From contig NVXR01000004.1 in assembly GCA_002733995.1 (NCBI GenBank), positions 124,001 to 188,000 on the forward strand: 64,000 nucleotides of DNA, read 5' to 3'. The notes below the pieces were generated by a model that was not told where the DNA came from, ran no database searches, and was given only the letters and a program-made list of their open reading frames with translations. Positions 36,850-45,882 of the stretch are shown here, piece by piece. The translations under genes were made by a program, and so were the position numbers. Each line of letters opens with the position of its first letter. Position 1 is the stretch's first letter. This DNA is from Desulfotalea sp. (GTDB lineage Bacteria; Desulfobacterota; Desulfobulbia; Desulfobulbales; Desulfocapsaceae).

Positions 36850-39186
36850 GTGACAAAACTTTACCCCCTGATGCCCTTGCGGGATCTTGTTATTTTCCCC
36901 CATATGGTAGCTCCACTTGTTGTGGGTCGGAAGAAATCTATTGCAGCTCTTGAGGATGCAATGGAGAAAAAAACTGATATTCTTCTGGTAACGCAGAAAA
37001 AATCCAAGGTGGACGAGCCTGAGTCCGGTGATTTATATAATTACGGTACGCTAGCCACCGTTATGCAACTGTTGCGTCTCCCCGATGGAACCATTAAGGC
37101 GCTGGTTGAAGGTAAATCCAGGGCAAAACTCATTTCCTACGTTCCCCATGATCAATTTTTGCAGGCGGAAGTCGAAGAGCGGGATGATGAAGTCGAAGAG
37201 ACAAATGCGGTCGTAGCCTACGATAGAGAGCTCAGGAAATTCTTCGAAAAGTATGCCTTTGGTAATAAACGAATTGCTAAAGAGGTTCTCGTTTCTATCA
37301 AGTCGATAGACAATCCACTCAAACTGTTAAATGTGATATGTTCCCATATTCCACTCAAGAGTGAGGAAAAACAGGAGGTTCTAGAAACAGAACCACTGGC
37401 TTCCCGTATTGAAAAAGTTCTTGAGATTCTCAATCGGGAAATTGAACTGACTGAAATTGAGAAATCTATCAATGCCAAGGTTAAAATGCGAATGGGGAAA
37501 ACCCAACGTGATTATTACCTCGGTGAGAAGGTTAGAGAGATTCAGACAGAGATCGGCCAAAATGAAGATGGTTTGGACGAGATGGGCGAACTCGAACAGG
37601 CTATAAGTAAGAAGAAAATGCCTGTTCTGGCAAAAGAAAAAACCCTAAAAGAATTTAAAAAACTAAGAAATATGCCGCCTATGTCAGCAGAAACGACAGT
37701 GGTGCGCAATTATATAGACTGTATTCTTAGTCTACCTTGGGATAAGAAAAAGAAGGCTCTCATTGATATCAACAAGGCTGAGACAATTCTTGATGAAGAT
37801 CATTACGGTCTTGCTAAGCCCAAGGAGAGAATTTTAGAGTATCTTGCTGTACAGGCCCAAGTTAAAAAAATTAAGGGTCCTATTCTCTGCCTTGTTGGTC
37901 CTCCCGGTGTCGGTAAAACCTCTATTTGTAAATCTATTGCTCGAGCCATGGGGAGAAAGTTTGCACGTTTATCCCTCGGTGGGGTGAGAGATGAAGCCGA
38001 AATCAGAGGTCATAGGCGTACTTATATAGGTGCTATGCCTGGAAAAATAATTCAGGCCATGCAGAAGGTTAAATCTGCAAATCCGGTATTTTGCCTTGAT
38101 GAAGTTGATAAAATGTCTATGGATTTTCGGGGTGATCCTTCATCTGCCCTTTTAGAGGTTCTTGATCCTGAGCAGAACGTTGCCTTTAATGATCATTATC
38201 TCGATATAGATTACGATTTGTCTGAAATCTTCTTTATCACTACTGCTAACAGTCTTCATGATATTCCTGTTCCCTTGCAGGATCGAATGGAAATTATCCA
38301 GATTAGCGGTTATACCGAAGATGAAAAACTCAAAATCGCCGAGGGTTACCTCATCCCTAAGCAACTCAAAGAGAATGGTTTCAAGGATGATGATATCCAG
38401 ATGACCGATGGGGCTATCCTCGAGGTCATAAGGCGTTATACGAGGGAGGCTGGTGTTAGAAACCTTGAACGTATAGTTGCCTCGCTGTGTCGGAAAATTG
38501 CACGGGAACGGTTGAAGAAAAATCTAAAAGATAAGAAATACCGCATTGGTATGCAGTCTATTCTTAAGTATTTGGGCACACCAAAATTTCGCTATGGTCT
38601 TGCAGAAGAAAATGATGAAATAGGTCTTACCACCGGTCTCGCCTGGACGCAGGTTGGGGGAGAACTGTTACAGATTGAAGCAACCCTTATGCCTGGTGCT
38701 GGTAAGCTTATAATAACAGGTCAGCTTGGGGACGTTATGCAGGAATCTGCTCAGGCAGCCCTTAGTTACGTGCGATCCCGTGCCGAAGTGTTGGGCCTGG
38801 ATGCTGACTTTTATCAAAAGCTCGATATCCATATTCACGTTCCAGAAGGTGCTATTCCCAAAGACGGTCCATCCGCTGGCATAACTATTGCGACAACACT
38901 GGTTTCGGCACTTTTAAAAGCACCTGTAAAACGCCAATTAGCTATGACAGGTGAAATTACCTTGAGAGGGCGTATACTCCCTATTGGTGGCTTAATGGAG
39001 AAGTTACTGGCTGCTAAAAGAGGTAATGTTACCCACGTACTTATTCCAAAAGAAAATGAACGTGATCTTAATGATGTGCCGGCAAAAATCCGTAATTCTT
39101 TAACCATAAATGTTGTGAATCATATGGATGAAGTTCTGCAGTACGCACTTGTTGTTGGTGAGGATGGAGTCGTTTTTAAAAAGTAA
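36850..39186 (+). CDS. lon: ATP-dependent protease Lon
   Basis: Started at GTG 36850 because AAAGGAG lies 6 nt upstream (36838-36844); the in-frame ATG at 36796 has no such site and would add 18 residues. The 778-residue protein has the LON substrate-binding domain ([16 protein letters not shown]), the AAA+ module with Walker [10 protein letters not shown] (about 349-357), and the protease domain with catalytic Ser675 (KDGPSAGIT) and Lys718 ([13 protein letters not shown]). The 43-residue Ser-Lys spacing equals that of E. coli Lon. It degrades misfolded and regulatory proteins. Confidence 0.97.
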   Translation: MTKLYPLMPLRDLVIFPHMVAPLVVGRKKSIAALEDAMEKKTDILLVTQKKSKVDEPESGDLYNYGTLATVMQLLRLPDGTIKALVEGKSRAKLISYVPHDQFLQAEVEERDDEVEETNAVVAYDRELRKFFEKYAFGNKRIAKEVLVSIKSIDNPLKLLNVICSHIPLKSEEKQEVLETEPLASRIEKVLEILNREIELTEIEKSINAKVKMRMGKTQRDYYLGEKVREIQTEIGQNEDGLDEMGELEQAISKKKMPVLAKEKTLKEFKKLRNMPPMSAETTVVRNYIDCILSLPWDKKKKALIDINKAETILDEDHYGLAKPKERILEYLAVQAQVKKIKGPILCLVGPPGVGKTSICKSIARAMGRKFARLSLGGVRDEAEIRGHRRTYIGAMPGKIIQAMQKVKSANPVFCLDEVDKMSMDFRGDPSSALLEVLDPEQNVAFNDHYLDIDYDLSEIFFITTANSLHDIPVPLQDRMEIIQISGYTEDEKLKIAEGYLIPKQLKENGFKDDDIQMTDGAILEVIRRYTREAGVRNLERIVASLCRKIARERLKKNLKDKKYRIGMQSILKYLGTPKFRYGLAEENDEIGLTTGLAWTQVGGELLQIEATLMPGAGKLIITGQLGDVMQESAQAALSYVRSRAEVLGLDADFYQKLDIHIHVPEGAIPKDGPSAGITIATTLVSALLKAPVKRQLAMTGEITLRGRILPIGGLMEKLLAAKRGNVTHVLIPKENERDLNDVPAKIRNSLTINVVNHMDEVLQYALVVGEDGVVFKK

Positions 39187-39252
39187 TAAGTTTCTGGAAT
39201 AGAAAGAAAAAACAAATAAAGCGATAATAATCAAATGACTGGCGTTTTTTGC

Positions 39253-39281
39253 TTGACGTACCGCAGGGAAGTTGTTAAAAA
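39253..39281 (+). promoter_or_regulatory. Candidate promoter of the tRNA cluster
   Basis: TTGACG (39253-39258) and TAAAAA (39276-39281), spacer 17 bp, 21 nt before the first tRNA. Confidence 0.45.
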
Positions 39282-39302
39282 GCGTCTCACCAAATCGTTA
39301 CG

Positions 39303-39378
39303 GGGCGACTAGCTCAGTTGGGAGAGCATCGGCCTTACAAGCCGAGGGTCACAGGTTCAAGCCCTGTGTCGCCCACCA
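39303..39378 (+). tRNA. tRNA-Val (anticodon TAC), copy 1
   Basis: 76 nt with encoded CCA. Acceptor GGGCGAC pairs with GTCGCCC, anticodon loop CTTACAA. First of a duplicated Val-Asp pair. Confidence 0.97.
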
Positions 39379-39397
39379 CGTATAGAATAGGTTTTGT

Positions 39398-39474
39398 GGA
39401 GTGGTAGTTCAGTTGGTTAGAATGCCGGCCTGTCACGCCGGAGGTCGCGGGTTCGAGTCCCGTCCGCTCCGCCA
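39398..39474 (+). tRNA. tRNA-Asp (anticodon GTC), copy 1
   Basis: 77 nt with encoded CCA. Acceptor GGAGTGG pairs with CCGCTCC, allowing a G-U; anticodon loop CTGTCAC. Confidence 0.97.
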
Positions 39475-39515
39475 ACAGATGTTAGTAACAGGTTTATGAT
39501 TGCAGTATCTGATAT

Positions 39516-39591
39516 GGGCGACTAGCTCAGTTGGGAGAGCATCGGCCTTACAAGCCGAGGGTCACAGGTTCAAGCCCTGTGTCGCCCACCA
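39516..39591 (+). tRNA. tRNA-Val (anticodon TAC), copy 2
   Basis: Sequence identical over the tRNA body to the copy 213 nt upstream; anticodon TAC and CCA are encoded. Confidence 0.97.
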
Positions 39592-39610
39592 CATATCAAA
39601 TAAGTTTTAG

Positions 39611-39687
39611 GGAGTGGTAGTTCAGTTGGTTAGAATGCCGGCCTGTCACGCCGGAGGTCGCGGGTTCGAGTCCCGTCCGCTCCGCCA
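39611..39687 (+). tRNA. tRNA-Asp (anticodon GTC), copy 2
   Basis: Identical in sequence to the copy 213 nt upstream; anticodon GTC and CCA are encoded. Last tRNA before the terminator. Confidence 0.97.
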
Positions 39688-39693
39688 GAAAAG

Positions 39694-39729
39694 AAAGGGT
39701 TTGCAGAATTAATTCTGCAAACCCTTTTT
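39694..39729 (+). terminator. Strong intrinsic terminator of the tRNA cluster
   Basis: A perfect 34-nt palindrome (arms AAAGGGTTTGCAGAATT and its complement) running into TTTTT. It starts 7 nt after the last tRNA. Confidence 0.93.
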
Positions 39730-39909
39730 CTGTTTAGTGCTATGCCCCTATAAGGCTAACTCTTCTGGTGACTGTCTGTCATCGATTCACTCACTGCCAT
39801 TACCAAGGTGATGAGGTTGTGACTTTATCTGTCTGAGCTGTTAACGTAAACTAACGCTTCTTTGTTTTGACTGTAACGTTTGCAGTAGCCAGCAAATCCG
39901 TAGAATTAT

Positions 39910-40197
39910 CTATTGCTCTATCTTGTCTTTAAACCTGTTGTTTACCTTGTAGACAAAAGCGAGAACCTCTGCCACTGTCTGGTAGAGATCAACAGGTATC
40001 TCCTCACCTACGTCCACTTTTGAGAGTAGTTCAACAAGATTGTCATCCTGTTGTATATGAATCCCAGCTTCTCTGGCTGTTGCAATAATATTTTCAGCAA
40101 TTGTACCTTTGCCACTTGCTATGATCTTAGGAGCAGTGCTTGGTGTGTCGTCATAGATTATAGCTACAGCTTTCTTTTGTTTTTTCCTAGAGTCCAT
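39910..40197 (-). CDS. Stand-alone FlhB C-domain-like protein
   Basis: A 95-residue protein started at ATG 40197 (MDSRKKQKKAVAIIYDD), 1 nt after the upstream FliK-like stop; the longer frame from 40239 overlaps that gene. It matches the cytoplasmic substrate-specificity domain of FlhB/YscU: AVAIIYDDTPSTAPKIIASGKG, then AREAGIHIQQDDNLVELL and VPVDLYQ-like IPVDLYQTVAEVLAFVY. The NPTH self-cleavage motif is replaced (YDDTPSTAP), as in FhlB/YlqH proteins. It probably acts in flagellar export switching or as a backup for FlhB. It pairs with a FliK-like gene, as in other genomes. Confidence 0.82.
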   Translation of the reverse strand: MDSRKKQKKAVAIIYDDTPSTAPKIIASGKGTIAENIIATAREAGIHIQQDDNLVELLSKVDVGEEIPVDLYQTVAEVLAFVYKVNNRFKDKIEQ

Positions 40198-40198
40198 T

Positions 40199-41236
40199 TT
40201 ACGCCTTGGTGTCCAGCATAGATTCACCTTCTGGCACAATTTTCTTTATTAGTTCAGCAACCGGATCGGGGGCGTCTTGTGAAAAGGATATGCTTATGTT
40301 GGGCATATTTGTGATTGATTCAACGAGTTCATCCGAAAATTGCTGTATGAATTGCATTTTCTCTGCAGACTCAGCCTGAAACTGGAGCATTAAAGTATCT
40401 TTTATTTTCGAAAAAATGATACAGATATTACCAAGCTCTGACATAGTCAAGTGAAGAGAGAATCGAAAATCGTCAGGATCGGATGAGCCATCTTTACCAT
40501 CATCTTTTTCAATACTTAAGTAGCCGGCTTCAATGAAGGGAAGTGGAAGGGGAAAAATTAGAAAGGTGTCATTATTTGCATTTAACTGAGCAAGTTGAAA
40601 GAGTTCTATTGTCGTTATAATCTTGTTCGTTGTGCTGGCGATGAGCTCCGCACTCTTAAAGGTGTGAGCTACCTCAAGTAAGGCTGCCTTTAAGGTTGCT
40701 GCCGCACTATTTTTATCACCTTTTGCAAGGTGATGCTCAAGATTGAGCCCCACACCTTCTAAAAGTTGTTTTAAGATGGCTCCACCTTCTTTATTGCCGA
40801 TGTCTGTCTGTTGCAGCGAGAAGAAGCTTTCAATAATTGAGCGGCTAGTTGGGGTTAGTGCTTGAAGGGGAGGTGGTGTGGTGGAATTGAAGTTTTGAAA
40901 GAGTGCACTCAGGTCAATATTTTTCCCCACGAGGGTGAGTGATTTACCAATAAATTGATTGAGAGTGTCACTAACGATCTTTAATTCTATTTGGGGTGTG
41001 GTGTTGGTAACCTGGAGTTGCAGTGTTTGGCCAATGGAAAGTGGGGACTGTGATTGAGCCGCAAGTCGGCTGCCACCAATGTCCAGAACAAATTGGCCTG
41101 CGCCTTTAGCTTCTACAACCACGGCTTTTAAGAGTTGGCCAAGGGGCAGTTGGCCCTGCTGTGGTTGTTGCCCTCGGCCCTGTGACGTAGCCGAGCCAAC
41201 TGGAGTGCTGGATGTGGGAGGACGAATAGGATCCAT
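40199..41236 (-). CDS. FliK-like hook-length control family protein
   Basis: A 345-residue protein with a Pro/Gln/Ser-rich N-terminus (STPVGSATSQGRGQQPQQGQ), a helical middle and a C-terminal domain of the flagellar hook-length-control kind (FRFSLHLTMSELGNICIIFS, then MLQFQAESAEKMQFIQQFSDEL). FliK proteins measure hook length and act on FlhB; here a FlhB C-domain-like gene follows within 1 nt. The family match is by architecture rather than a crisp motif. Low sequence conservation is normal for FliK. Confidence 0.65.
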   Translation of the reverse strand: MDPIRPPTSSTPVGSATSQGRGQQPQQGQLPLGQLLKAVVVEAKGAGQFVLDIGGSRLAAQSQSPLSIGQTLQLQVTNTTPQIELKIVSDTLNQFIGKSLTLVGKNIDLSALFQNFNSTTPPPLQALTPTSRSIIESFFSLQQTDIGNKEGGAILKQLLEGVGLNLEHHLAKGDKNSAAATLKAALLEVAHTFKSAELIASTTNKIITTIELFQLAQLNANNDTFLIFPLPLPFIEAGYLSIEKDDGKDGSSDPDDFRFSLHLTMSELGNICIIFSKIKDTLMLQFQAESAEKMQFIQQFSDELVESITNMPNISISFSQDAPDPVAELIKKIVPEGESMLDTKA

Positions 41237-41313
41237 ACATCTGTATCGGTTATATTAGGGGACAATTATCTCATAATCCTCAACTCAGAGGAGCAAGAAT
41301 GCAATCGGTATCT

Positions 41314-42003
41314 TTATTTATTTCTGACCTGGACCTTGAGGCGAAGCATTTGTCTTTGAAGTACAAGGCAAGTACCAATAATTGAGTCTCGGGCTTCATC
41401 GCTTATATCATCAAAATGGTATGCGGCCTCATAGCGACCATCATGGAGTTGCGTGAGTCGTACCTGATGGGCAAAAGCTGTTATTGTTTCGGATTCAGCG
41501 GAAGGGACTGTTATCTCAAGGCGGATGGTCGCAGTTTGTGGGGGAGGGTTGTCAAATATTGCCAAAATGCCACTTCCACTTATATCAACGGTCTTTCCAG
41601 CTACGGCTTGTTGTTCATTTGCAGGGTCAAATAGTGATGTCTCAAATGATTTCGAAATAACATTGGTGATGGCGTCCACTCTGAAAAATTCACGCATCTG
41701 GTCGTGATTAATCGTTTTGGTGATTATCATTTCCAGGGTCTGAGAGTTAGATATATTGACAATGTTTGCCTCAAGTGAGAGAGCTGGGCCACCGAGGTCG
41801 ACGTTAATTATAGCGGGTTTTGAGGTGTCAATATCGTCGACTGGTAGAATCCCAGGTTTGAAAATGAGCGAAAACTTTGGTGCAGATCTCTGCTGGTAGA
41901 TGCACTGAGCACGAATCCGATCTGGCCTGTCGATAAGAGGCATGAAGATACGAACTGGTTTGCCATTAGCTATCTGTTCTAGAGAATTTTCTTTAAGGCT
42001 CAT
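41314..42003 (-). CDS. PilZ-domain c-di-GMP-binding protein (YcgR-like)
   Basis: A 229-residue protein with an N-terminal YcgR-like beta domain (about 10-100) and a C-terminal PilZ domain (about 103-225). Both c-di-GMP contact motifs are intact: RxxxR as REFFR (104-108) and DxSxxG as DISGSG (140-145). Such proteins brake or bias the flagellar motor or affect export when c-di-GMP rises. It lies between the flagellin-cap cluster and the FliK-like gene, consistent with motility control. Confidence 0.85.
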   Translation of the reverse strand: MSLKENSLEQIANGKPVRIFMPLIDRPDRIRAQCIYQQRSAPKFSLIFKPGILPVDDIDTSKPAIINVDLGGPALSLEANIVNISNSQTLEMIITKTINHDQMREFFRVDAITNVISKSFETSLFDPANEQQAVAGKTVDISGSGILAIFDNPPPQTATIRLEITVPSAESETITAFAHQVRLTQLHDGRYEAAYHFDDISDEARDSIIGTCLVLQRQMLRLKVQVRNK

Positions 42004-42667
42004 ATTTCTATTGTAGGTTGATGTTTGTTTGGGCTGAGCCCCGAAGGCATGTACAGAAATAAGGTGTCGATTTTACATTTTATCTTTGTATCATATTTAA
42101 AATATTGTTTAAGTGGCATGATTTCAACGTAGCTCGACTATGTCTGCAACGTTGCTCAATCACAATATTTAAAGATAACATAAGTAGAATTCCATCTCAA
42201 CACGCCCTTGGCCCGGATTGTTATCAGTACAGTTGCTCCCACAACAACAATGGTTTTTTTAAAAACACTGAGCAATGGAACAATATGGACTGACCTTCGG
42301 TAAACACTGAGAGATCTTCATCTTTGAAAAGGTGTAAGCTCTACTCTTGTACTTTTATCGCTTACCTGAAGACAACGCAATGTTCGAGGAAAATGCGGGT
42401 TAGCTAAAGCTCTTTGTGGTCAAAAATGATATCTCATCATAGCATCTCATTTTGTCTTAATCAACTATCTAGAAAAGTTAATAAAATACAATAATGATAT
42501 CGAATCAATGTAATCTCTCAATTGGCTGCGCTGAAAGGGAGTAAATATGGAAATAGTATTACGCAGAACAGAGAGGTGCAATATGTTGCACATGGCGCAA
42601 TTTTAGGTGGTGATATTTATAAATATCCTTCCACTTAGAGCGCTTGTACGATTCAGGTTATAATACC
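42004..42667. other. 660-nt intergenic region in the flagellar cluster
   Basis: AT-rich with no convincing gene; the plus frame at 42105-42293 is not supported. It separates the fliS-linked genes from the PilZ gene and probably holds the promoter of the PilZ/FliK-like unit. No sigma-28 box with the spacing seen elsewhere was found. Confidence 0.35.
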
Positions 42668-43012
42668 TCAATCTATTTTTTTGTTTTTGGAGAGGAGCGA
42701 GAACCTGAGGAGTTGTAAGCTTTGCTGAAGGTTATCGCAGGCTGCGGTAGCTAATGAAAATGCTGTGCGGTAGTCGTCGACAAAAGGTTCAGCCTCAATT
42801 TCATCGCCTGCAAGTCTGACGATTTGGATCAATTCTTTGTCTAGTCGAGAAAGGTTGTTGCGCTTTTTGTCTAGTTTTTGGAATTGCACCGTAAGTTCAG
42901 GAGGTGAATAGCTGGGGAGGTTATGGCTCAATGTATCGACATTTTCGTGAAATACTTCATAGGCATGAGTGATTTCGAGGAAAAAATGTCTAACGTCAAT
43001 AGGTTTGTTCAT
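42668..43012 (-). CDS. Small helical protein, flagellar cluster
   Basis: A 114-residue, mostly helical hydrophilic protein without signal peptide or membrane segment (KLDKKRNNLSRLDKELIQIV, DNLQQSLQLLRFSLL). It follows another small helical protein by 8 nt, in the fliD-fliS operon. Position and all-helix character recall the FliT/FlgN chaperones, but no motif supports a firm call. Confidence 0.6.
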   Translation of the reverse strand: MNKPIDVRHFFLEITHAYEVFHENVDTLSHNLPSYSPPELTVQFQKLDKKRNNLSRLDKELIQIVRLAGDEIEAEPFVDDYRTAFSLATAACDNLQQSLQLLRFSLLSKNKKID

Positions 43013-43020
43013 TACGCTTC

Positions 43021-43458
43021 TCAGAAAAAACTTCTAATAATGTTTTTGTTGACCGAGCTGACAGGTTTATATCCATTTATCGCATTGCGGTTGGTGGACA
43101 TTGCACTCATCTCGTGCTTAAAATGTGAAGCTATATTCTTTGCTTTTTTACATATAGAACTATTTGCTTCAATGAGATTTGCCACCAAAATCTTTTTCGT
43201 ATTGAGCAGTGTAGTATTGGTGATAGGGGTTTTGCTGTCGGCTTGAAGCTTCGTGATACGTTGATCTATAAGTCTTGTTGCTTTGAGCAAATCATTGATG
43301 CGAACGGTGGTTTGATCTATGGTAACAGAGGATGTTGTCGTAATACCCTTGTCTAATGATTTGTACAGTTTTTCAATCTCTTGATAGATTAGGCAAGTCT
43401 CCTGTACCATAGTATCGTAGTTTTCTTGGATTGAATCTCTTATAATCTTTCCCATCAT
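43021..43458 (-). CDS. Small helical protein downstream of fliS
   Basis: A 145-residue helical protein (YDTMVQETCLIYQEIEKLYK, then VRINDLLKATRLIDQRITKL) ending in a Ser/Asn-rich tail. It begins 37 nt after fliS. The N-terminal helical pair is reminiscent of FlgN- or FliT-type export chaperones, which often accompany fliS, but this is position-based. The paired gene downstream is probably co-expressed. Confidence 0.6.
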   Translation of the reverse strand: MMGKIIRDSIQENYDTMVQETCLIYQEIEKLYKSLDKGITTTSSVTIDQTTVRINDLLKATRLIDQRITKLQADSKTPITNTTLLNTKKILVANLIEANSSICKKAKNIASHFKHEMSAMSTNRNAINGYKPVSSVNKNIIRSFF

Positions 43459-43495
43459 TTATACCATGTAAGCGAGCTATATTAATTTGTGTCTC

Positions 43496-43951
43496 TCAGC
43501 CTGAAGCTGTGAGAGTTTGGGTTCTTGGGGCAGCACCTGGTCCGTTTTCTTGGTGTTGTTGAACCAGTGCAGTTAATTCTTTTTTGTTAATTTCAACGGC
43601 TTCTCCCCACGTTATTCGTAGGTCTACAAGTAGTTTCTCGACATTTTCAAGGTGCTGACCGGTTGTATCTTTTCTCGCCTGATTCAACTCACGAATCATA
43701 AATTGGTAGAGCCCGTCGAGGTCGGCCGAAATTTGTCCCCCGATTTCATGGTCGAGGGAGTTTGAAAATTCGGTGATAATGGCATACACTTTTGAAATCC
43801 TGCCAAGTTTTTCAGCAACATTGCCATCCTTGTTTGCAGCAAGTGCCTGTCTGCAAAATCTTATTGCGCCGTCATAGAGCATTATTAATATCTGCTCCTT
43901 TGACGCTGTCAGTACCTGGTTTTGCTGATACTGATTCATATAAGCGTTCAT
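43496..43951 (-). CDS. fliS: Flagellin export chaperone FliS
   Basis: A 151-residue cytoplasmic chaperone with the FliS core: YQQNQVLTASKEQILIMLYD at the N-terminus, GAIRFCRQAL, and LDGLYQFMIRELNQA. It binds the flagellin C-terminus and prevents early polymerisation. The C-terminal tail (QHQENGPGAAPRTQTLTASG) is extended compared with a 125-135 residue FliS. It begins 2 nt after fliD. Confidence 0.93.
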   Translation of the reverse strand: MNAYMNQYQQNQVLTASKEQILIMLYDGAIRFCRQALAANKDGNVAEKLGRISKVYAIITEFSNSLDHEIGGQISADLDGLYQFMIRELNQARKDTTGQHLENVEKLLVDLRITWGEAVEINKKELTALVQQHQENGPGAAPRTQTLTASG

Positions 43952-43953
43952 AG

Positions 43954-45411
43954 CTAACGATCCTTATAAAGTGCGTTCATCTGCTGGGTAAGGAAATCTC
44001 CTTGGGCATTCAGACTACTGACCAACTGTTCCATGGCAGTGAATTGTTTTCTTAGACTTAGCTCCCGTTTACTGAGTCGCAGTTCCATCTGGTCTATTTG
44101 ACGATCATAATCACCGAGAGAAGATTCATACGATTTCTTTTGAGTGGCATACATTCCCATTGTGCTGCTGGTCATCTTCAGTAAAAGAGAGTTAAACTTT
44201 TTCATCACTCCATCAGCTTCATCATCTCCAGACAACAGGGAAACAATGTTGTTAAAGTTGCCTTCTAGAGCGGTGTCGAGCTTTTTGTTGTTTTGACTCA
44301 GTGTACCGTTGCGATTTGTGGCTATACCAATTTCGGAGAGAATACGGAATCCTCCATTGTTTTCTACGGTGTCAGTCAACATAGTCTGCAGTTGACGTTT
44401 GATAGTGTTAATCGTGGAGTCCCCGCGTAGGACAGATCCCAGTGTCGGATCGTCTTCGTCAGACTCATTTTTCTCTGTAACTTCTGATGATCCACCAAAC
44501 TCCTCATATCCAGAGTTGATCCAATCCATTATATCGTTATAAGAGGTAACAAAAGCGGTTATCTTTTCTTTTAAAGCGCCGGTGTCCGGCTCTATGTTCA
44601 TTTGATTGGTTGTGTAGACAGGTGGGTCTGCCCAATCCCATGGATCTACATCGACTTCAGAAGTGCCTGCGTGGGATGTTTCACTCACACTGTTGAGACT
44701 GATGCTTACCCCATTTATGGCATCACTAATTGTGTTACTGTCACTGGTGACCTTGATGCCGTCAATGAAGACGATGGCCTGTTGTGCAGACTGGACTTCT
44801 TGGGTGTTGTTAAAATTATGTTCAGGATTGCCGGATGCTCCTGTGAGTGTGCTTTTCAGGGTGAAAGACGTGTTGGCATCTTTGCCGGTAAAAACTATGC
44901 GGTAGGGACCTTCCTTGCCGCTGTTGATAATTGTTGCATGGACCCCTGTTGTCTCCGACTCCTCGTTAATTGCTTGAACAAGACCAGTTACGCTATTGTT
45001 TTCAGCTGTGACACTGATTGTTTTACCATTGATCTCAATGCTACCAGTACCAAAAGTCGATTCTGTCTTTGAGGAAAACCCATCACTAATATTTTTTTGT
45101 ACCTGGCTGAGTTGGGCAACTGATATGTCATACTTTCCTACTGCGCCACTGGTGGTGGATGCAGAGAATACATCTTCAGAGCTAAGAGACACCTTAGTGC
45201 TTCTTACTTGGCTGGTGAGTGTCATGTCACCAACTGTGGCTTTTAGCTCGTCTAGTTTTGTCTTGAATTGGGCAAAGGCGTCTAAACGCTGTTTATCGGC
45301 AGTTTTTCTCGCTTGAATTCTGTTAAGAGGTGCTTTTTCAATTGCCATTAAACCGCTGACAATGGCGTCTGTGTCTAGTCCGGTCGCAAGACCACTGAAT
45401 GTAATAGACAT
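43954..45411 (-). CDS. fliD: Flagellar filament cap protein FliD
   Basis: A 485-residue hook-associated protein 2. The N-terminus ITFSGLATGLDTDAIVSGLM and the C-terminal region (SLLSGDDEADGVMKKFN ... LRKQFTAMEQLVSSLNAQGDFL) are canonical FliD_N and FliD_C. The central domain is the variable cap face. It promotes flagellin assembly at the filament tip. It follows flaG by 36 nt and overlaps no neighbour. Confidence 0.95.
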   Translation of the reverse strand: MSITFSGLATGLDTDAIVSGLMAIEKAPLNRIQARKTADKQRLDAFAQFKTKLDELKATVGDMTLTSQVRSTKVSLSSEDVFSASTTSGAVGKYDISVAQLSQVQKNISDGFSSKTESTFGTGSIEINGKTISVTAENNSVTGLVQAINEESETTGVHATIINSGKEGPYRIVFTGKDANTSFTLKSTLTGASGNPEHNFNNTQEVQSAQQAIVFIDGIKVTSDSNTISDAINGVSISLNSVSETSHAGTSEVDVDPWDWADPPVYTTNQMNIEPDTGALKEKITAFVTSYNDIMDWINSGYEEFGGSSEVTEKNESDEDDPTLGSVLRGDSTINTIKRQLQTMLTDTVENNGGFRILSEIGIATNRNGTLSQNNKKLDTALEGNFNNIVSLLSGDDEADGVMKKFNSLLLKMTSSTMGMYATQKKSYESSLGDYDRQIDQMELRLSKRELSLRKQFTAMEQLVSSLNAQGDFLTQQMNALYKDR

Positions 45412-45447
45412 ATCTTAATCCTCAACTACAGTGTGGAAAACAAATAA

Positions 45448-45801
45448 TCAACCTTCAATGTCCACAAGGTTTCCGACGAGTTCGGCAAAAGTTGCTTTAA
45501 AGTTAAGCAGCTCTTCTGCTGGGATTTGTCGAATGACTTCTTGGGTTTCATTATCAAATATTTTAACTATTAATTGTGCTGATTCAGCATCTTGCTCAAA
45601 ACGAACACTGTATAGTCCTTCTTGAGTGACTGATTTGATCTGGTTGATTAACTCTTCTGGTTGAATTTTTGGGTTTTCATTAGCAACTTCAGGCTCTGCG
45701 GTGAGTGAATCTTTGTTTTTACGAGCGGCATCTATTTGTTCAGCGGGCTTTAGTGGCTGCTGAACAGCTGCACCTGGGTTACTTATCATATCGACATTCA
45801 T
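45448..45801 (-). CDS. flaG: FlaG-family protein
   Basis: A 117-residue protein started at ATG 45801, which has GGAGA 7 nt upstream; a TTG at 45819 gives a longer frame. The C-terminal half is the FlaG core (YSVRFEQDAESAQLIVKIFD followed by TQEVIRQIPAEELL). FlaG affects filament length in polar flagellates. It leads flaG-fliD-fliS after the first flagellin. Confidence 0.9.
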   Translation of the reverse strand: MNVDMISNPGAAVQQPLKPAEQIDAARKNKDSLTAEPEVANENPKIQPEELINQIKSVTQEGLYSVRFEQDAESAQLIVKIFDNETQEVIRQIPAEELLNFKATFAELVGNLVDIEG

Positions 45802-45838
45802 GGTATTCTCCATTAGCAAAGAAAATCACAGATTATCA

Positions 45839-45860
45839 GGGGCTGGCCGAAGCCAGCCCC
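45839..45860 (-). terminator. Hairpin after the first flagellin gene
   Basis: A perfect 9-bp stem GGGGCTGGC / GCCAGCCCC with a 4-nt loop, 22 nt after the flagellin stop. Only a weak T-rich stretch follows on the minus strand, so it may attenuate rather than fully stop transcription into flaG-fliD-fliS. Confidence 0.6.
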
Positions 45861-45882
45861 ATACTGCGGTTAAGCGGGTAGC

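Noticed and set aside
39303..39687. CRISPR-like repeated units
   Set aside because: The repeats are tRNA genes, not a CRISPR array; no array was found in the window.
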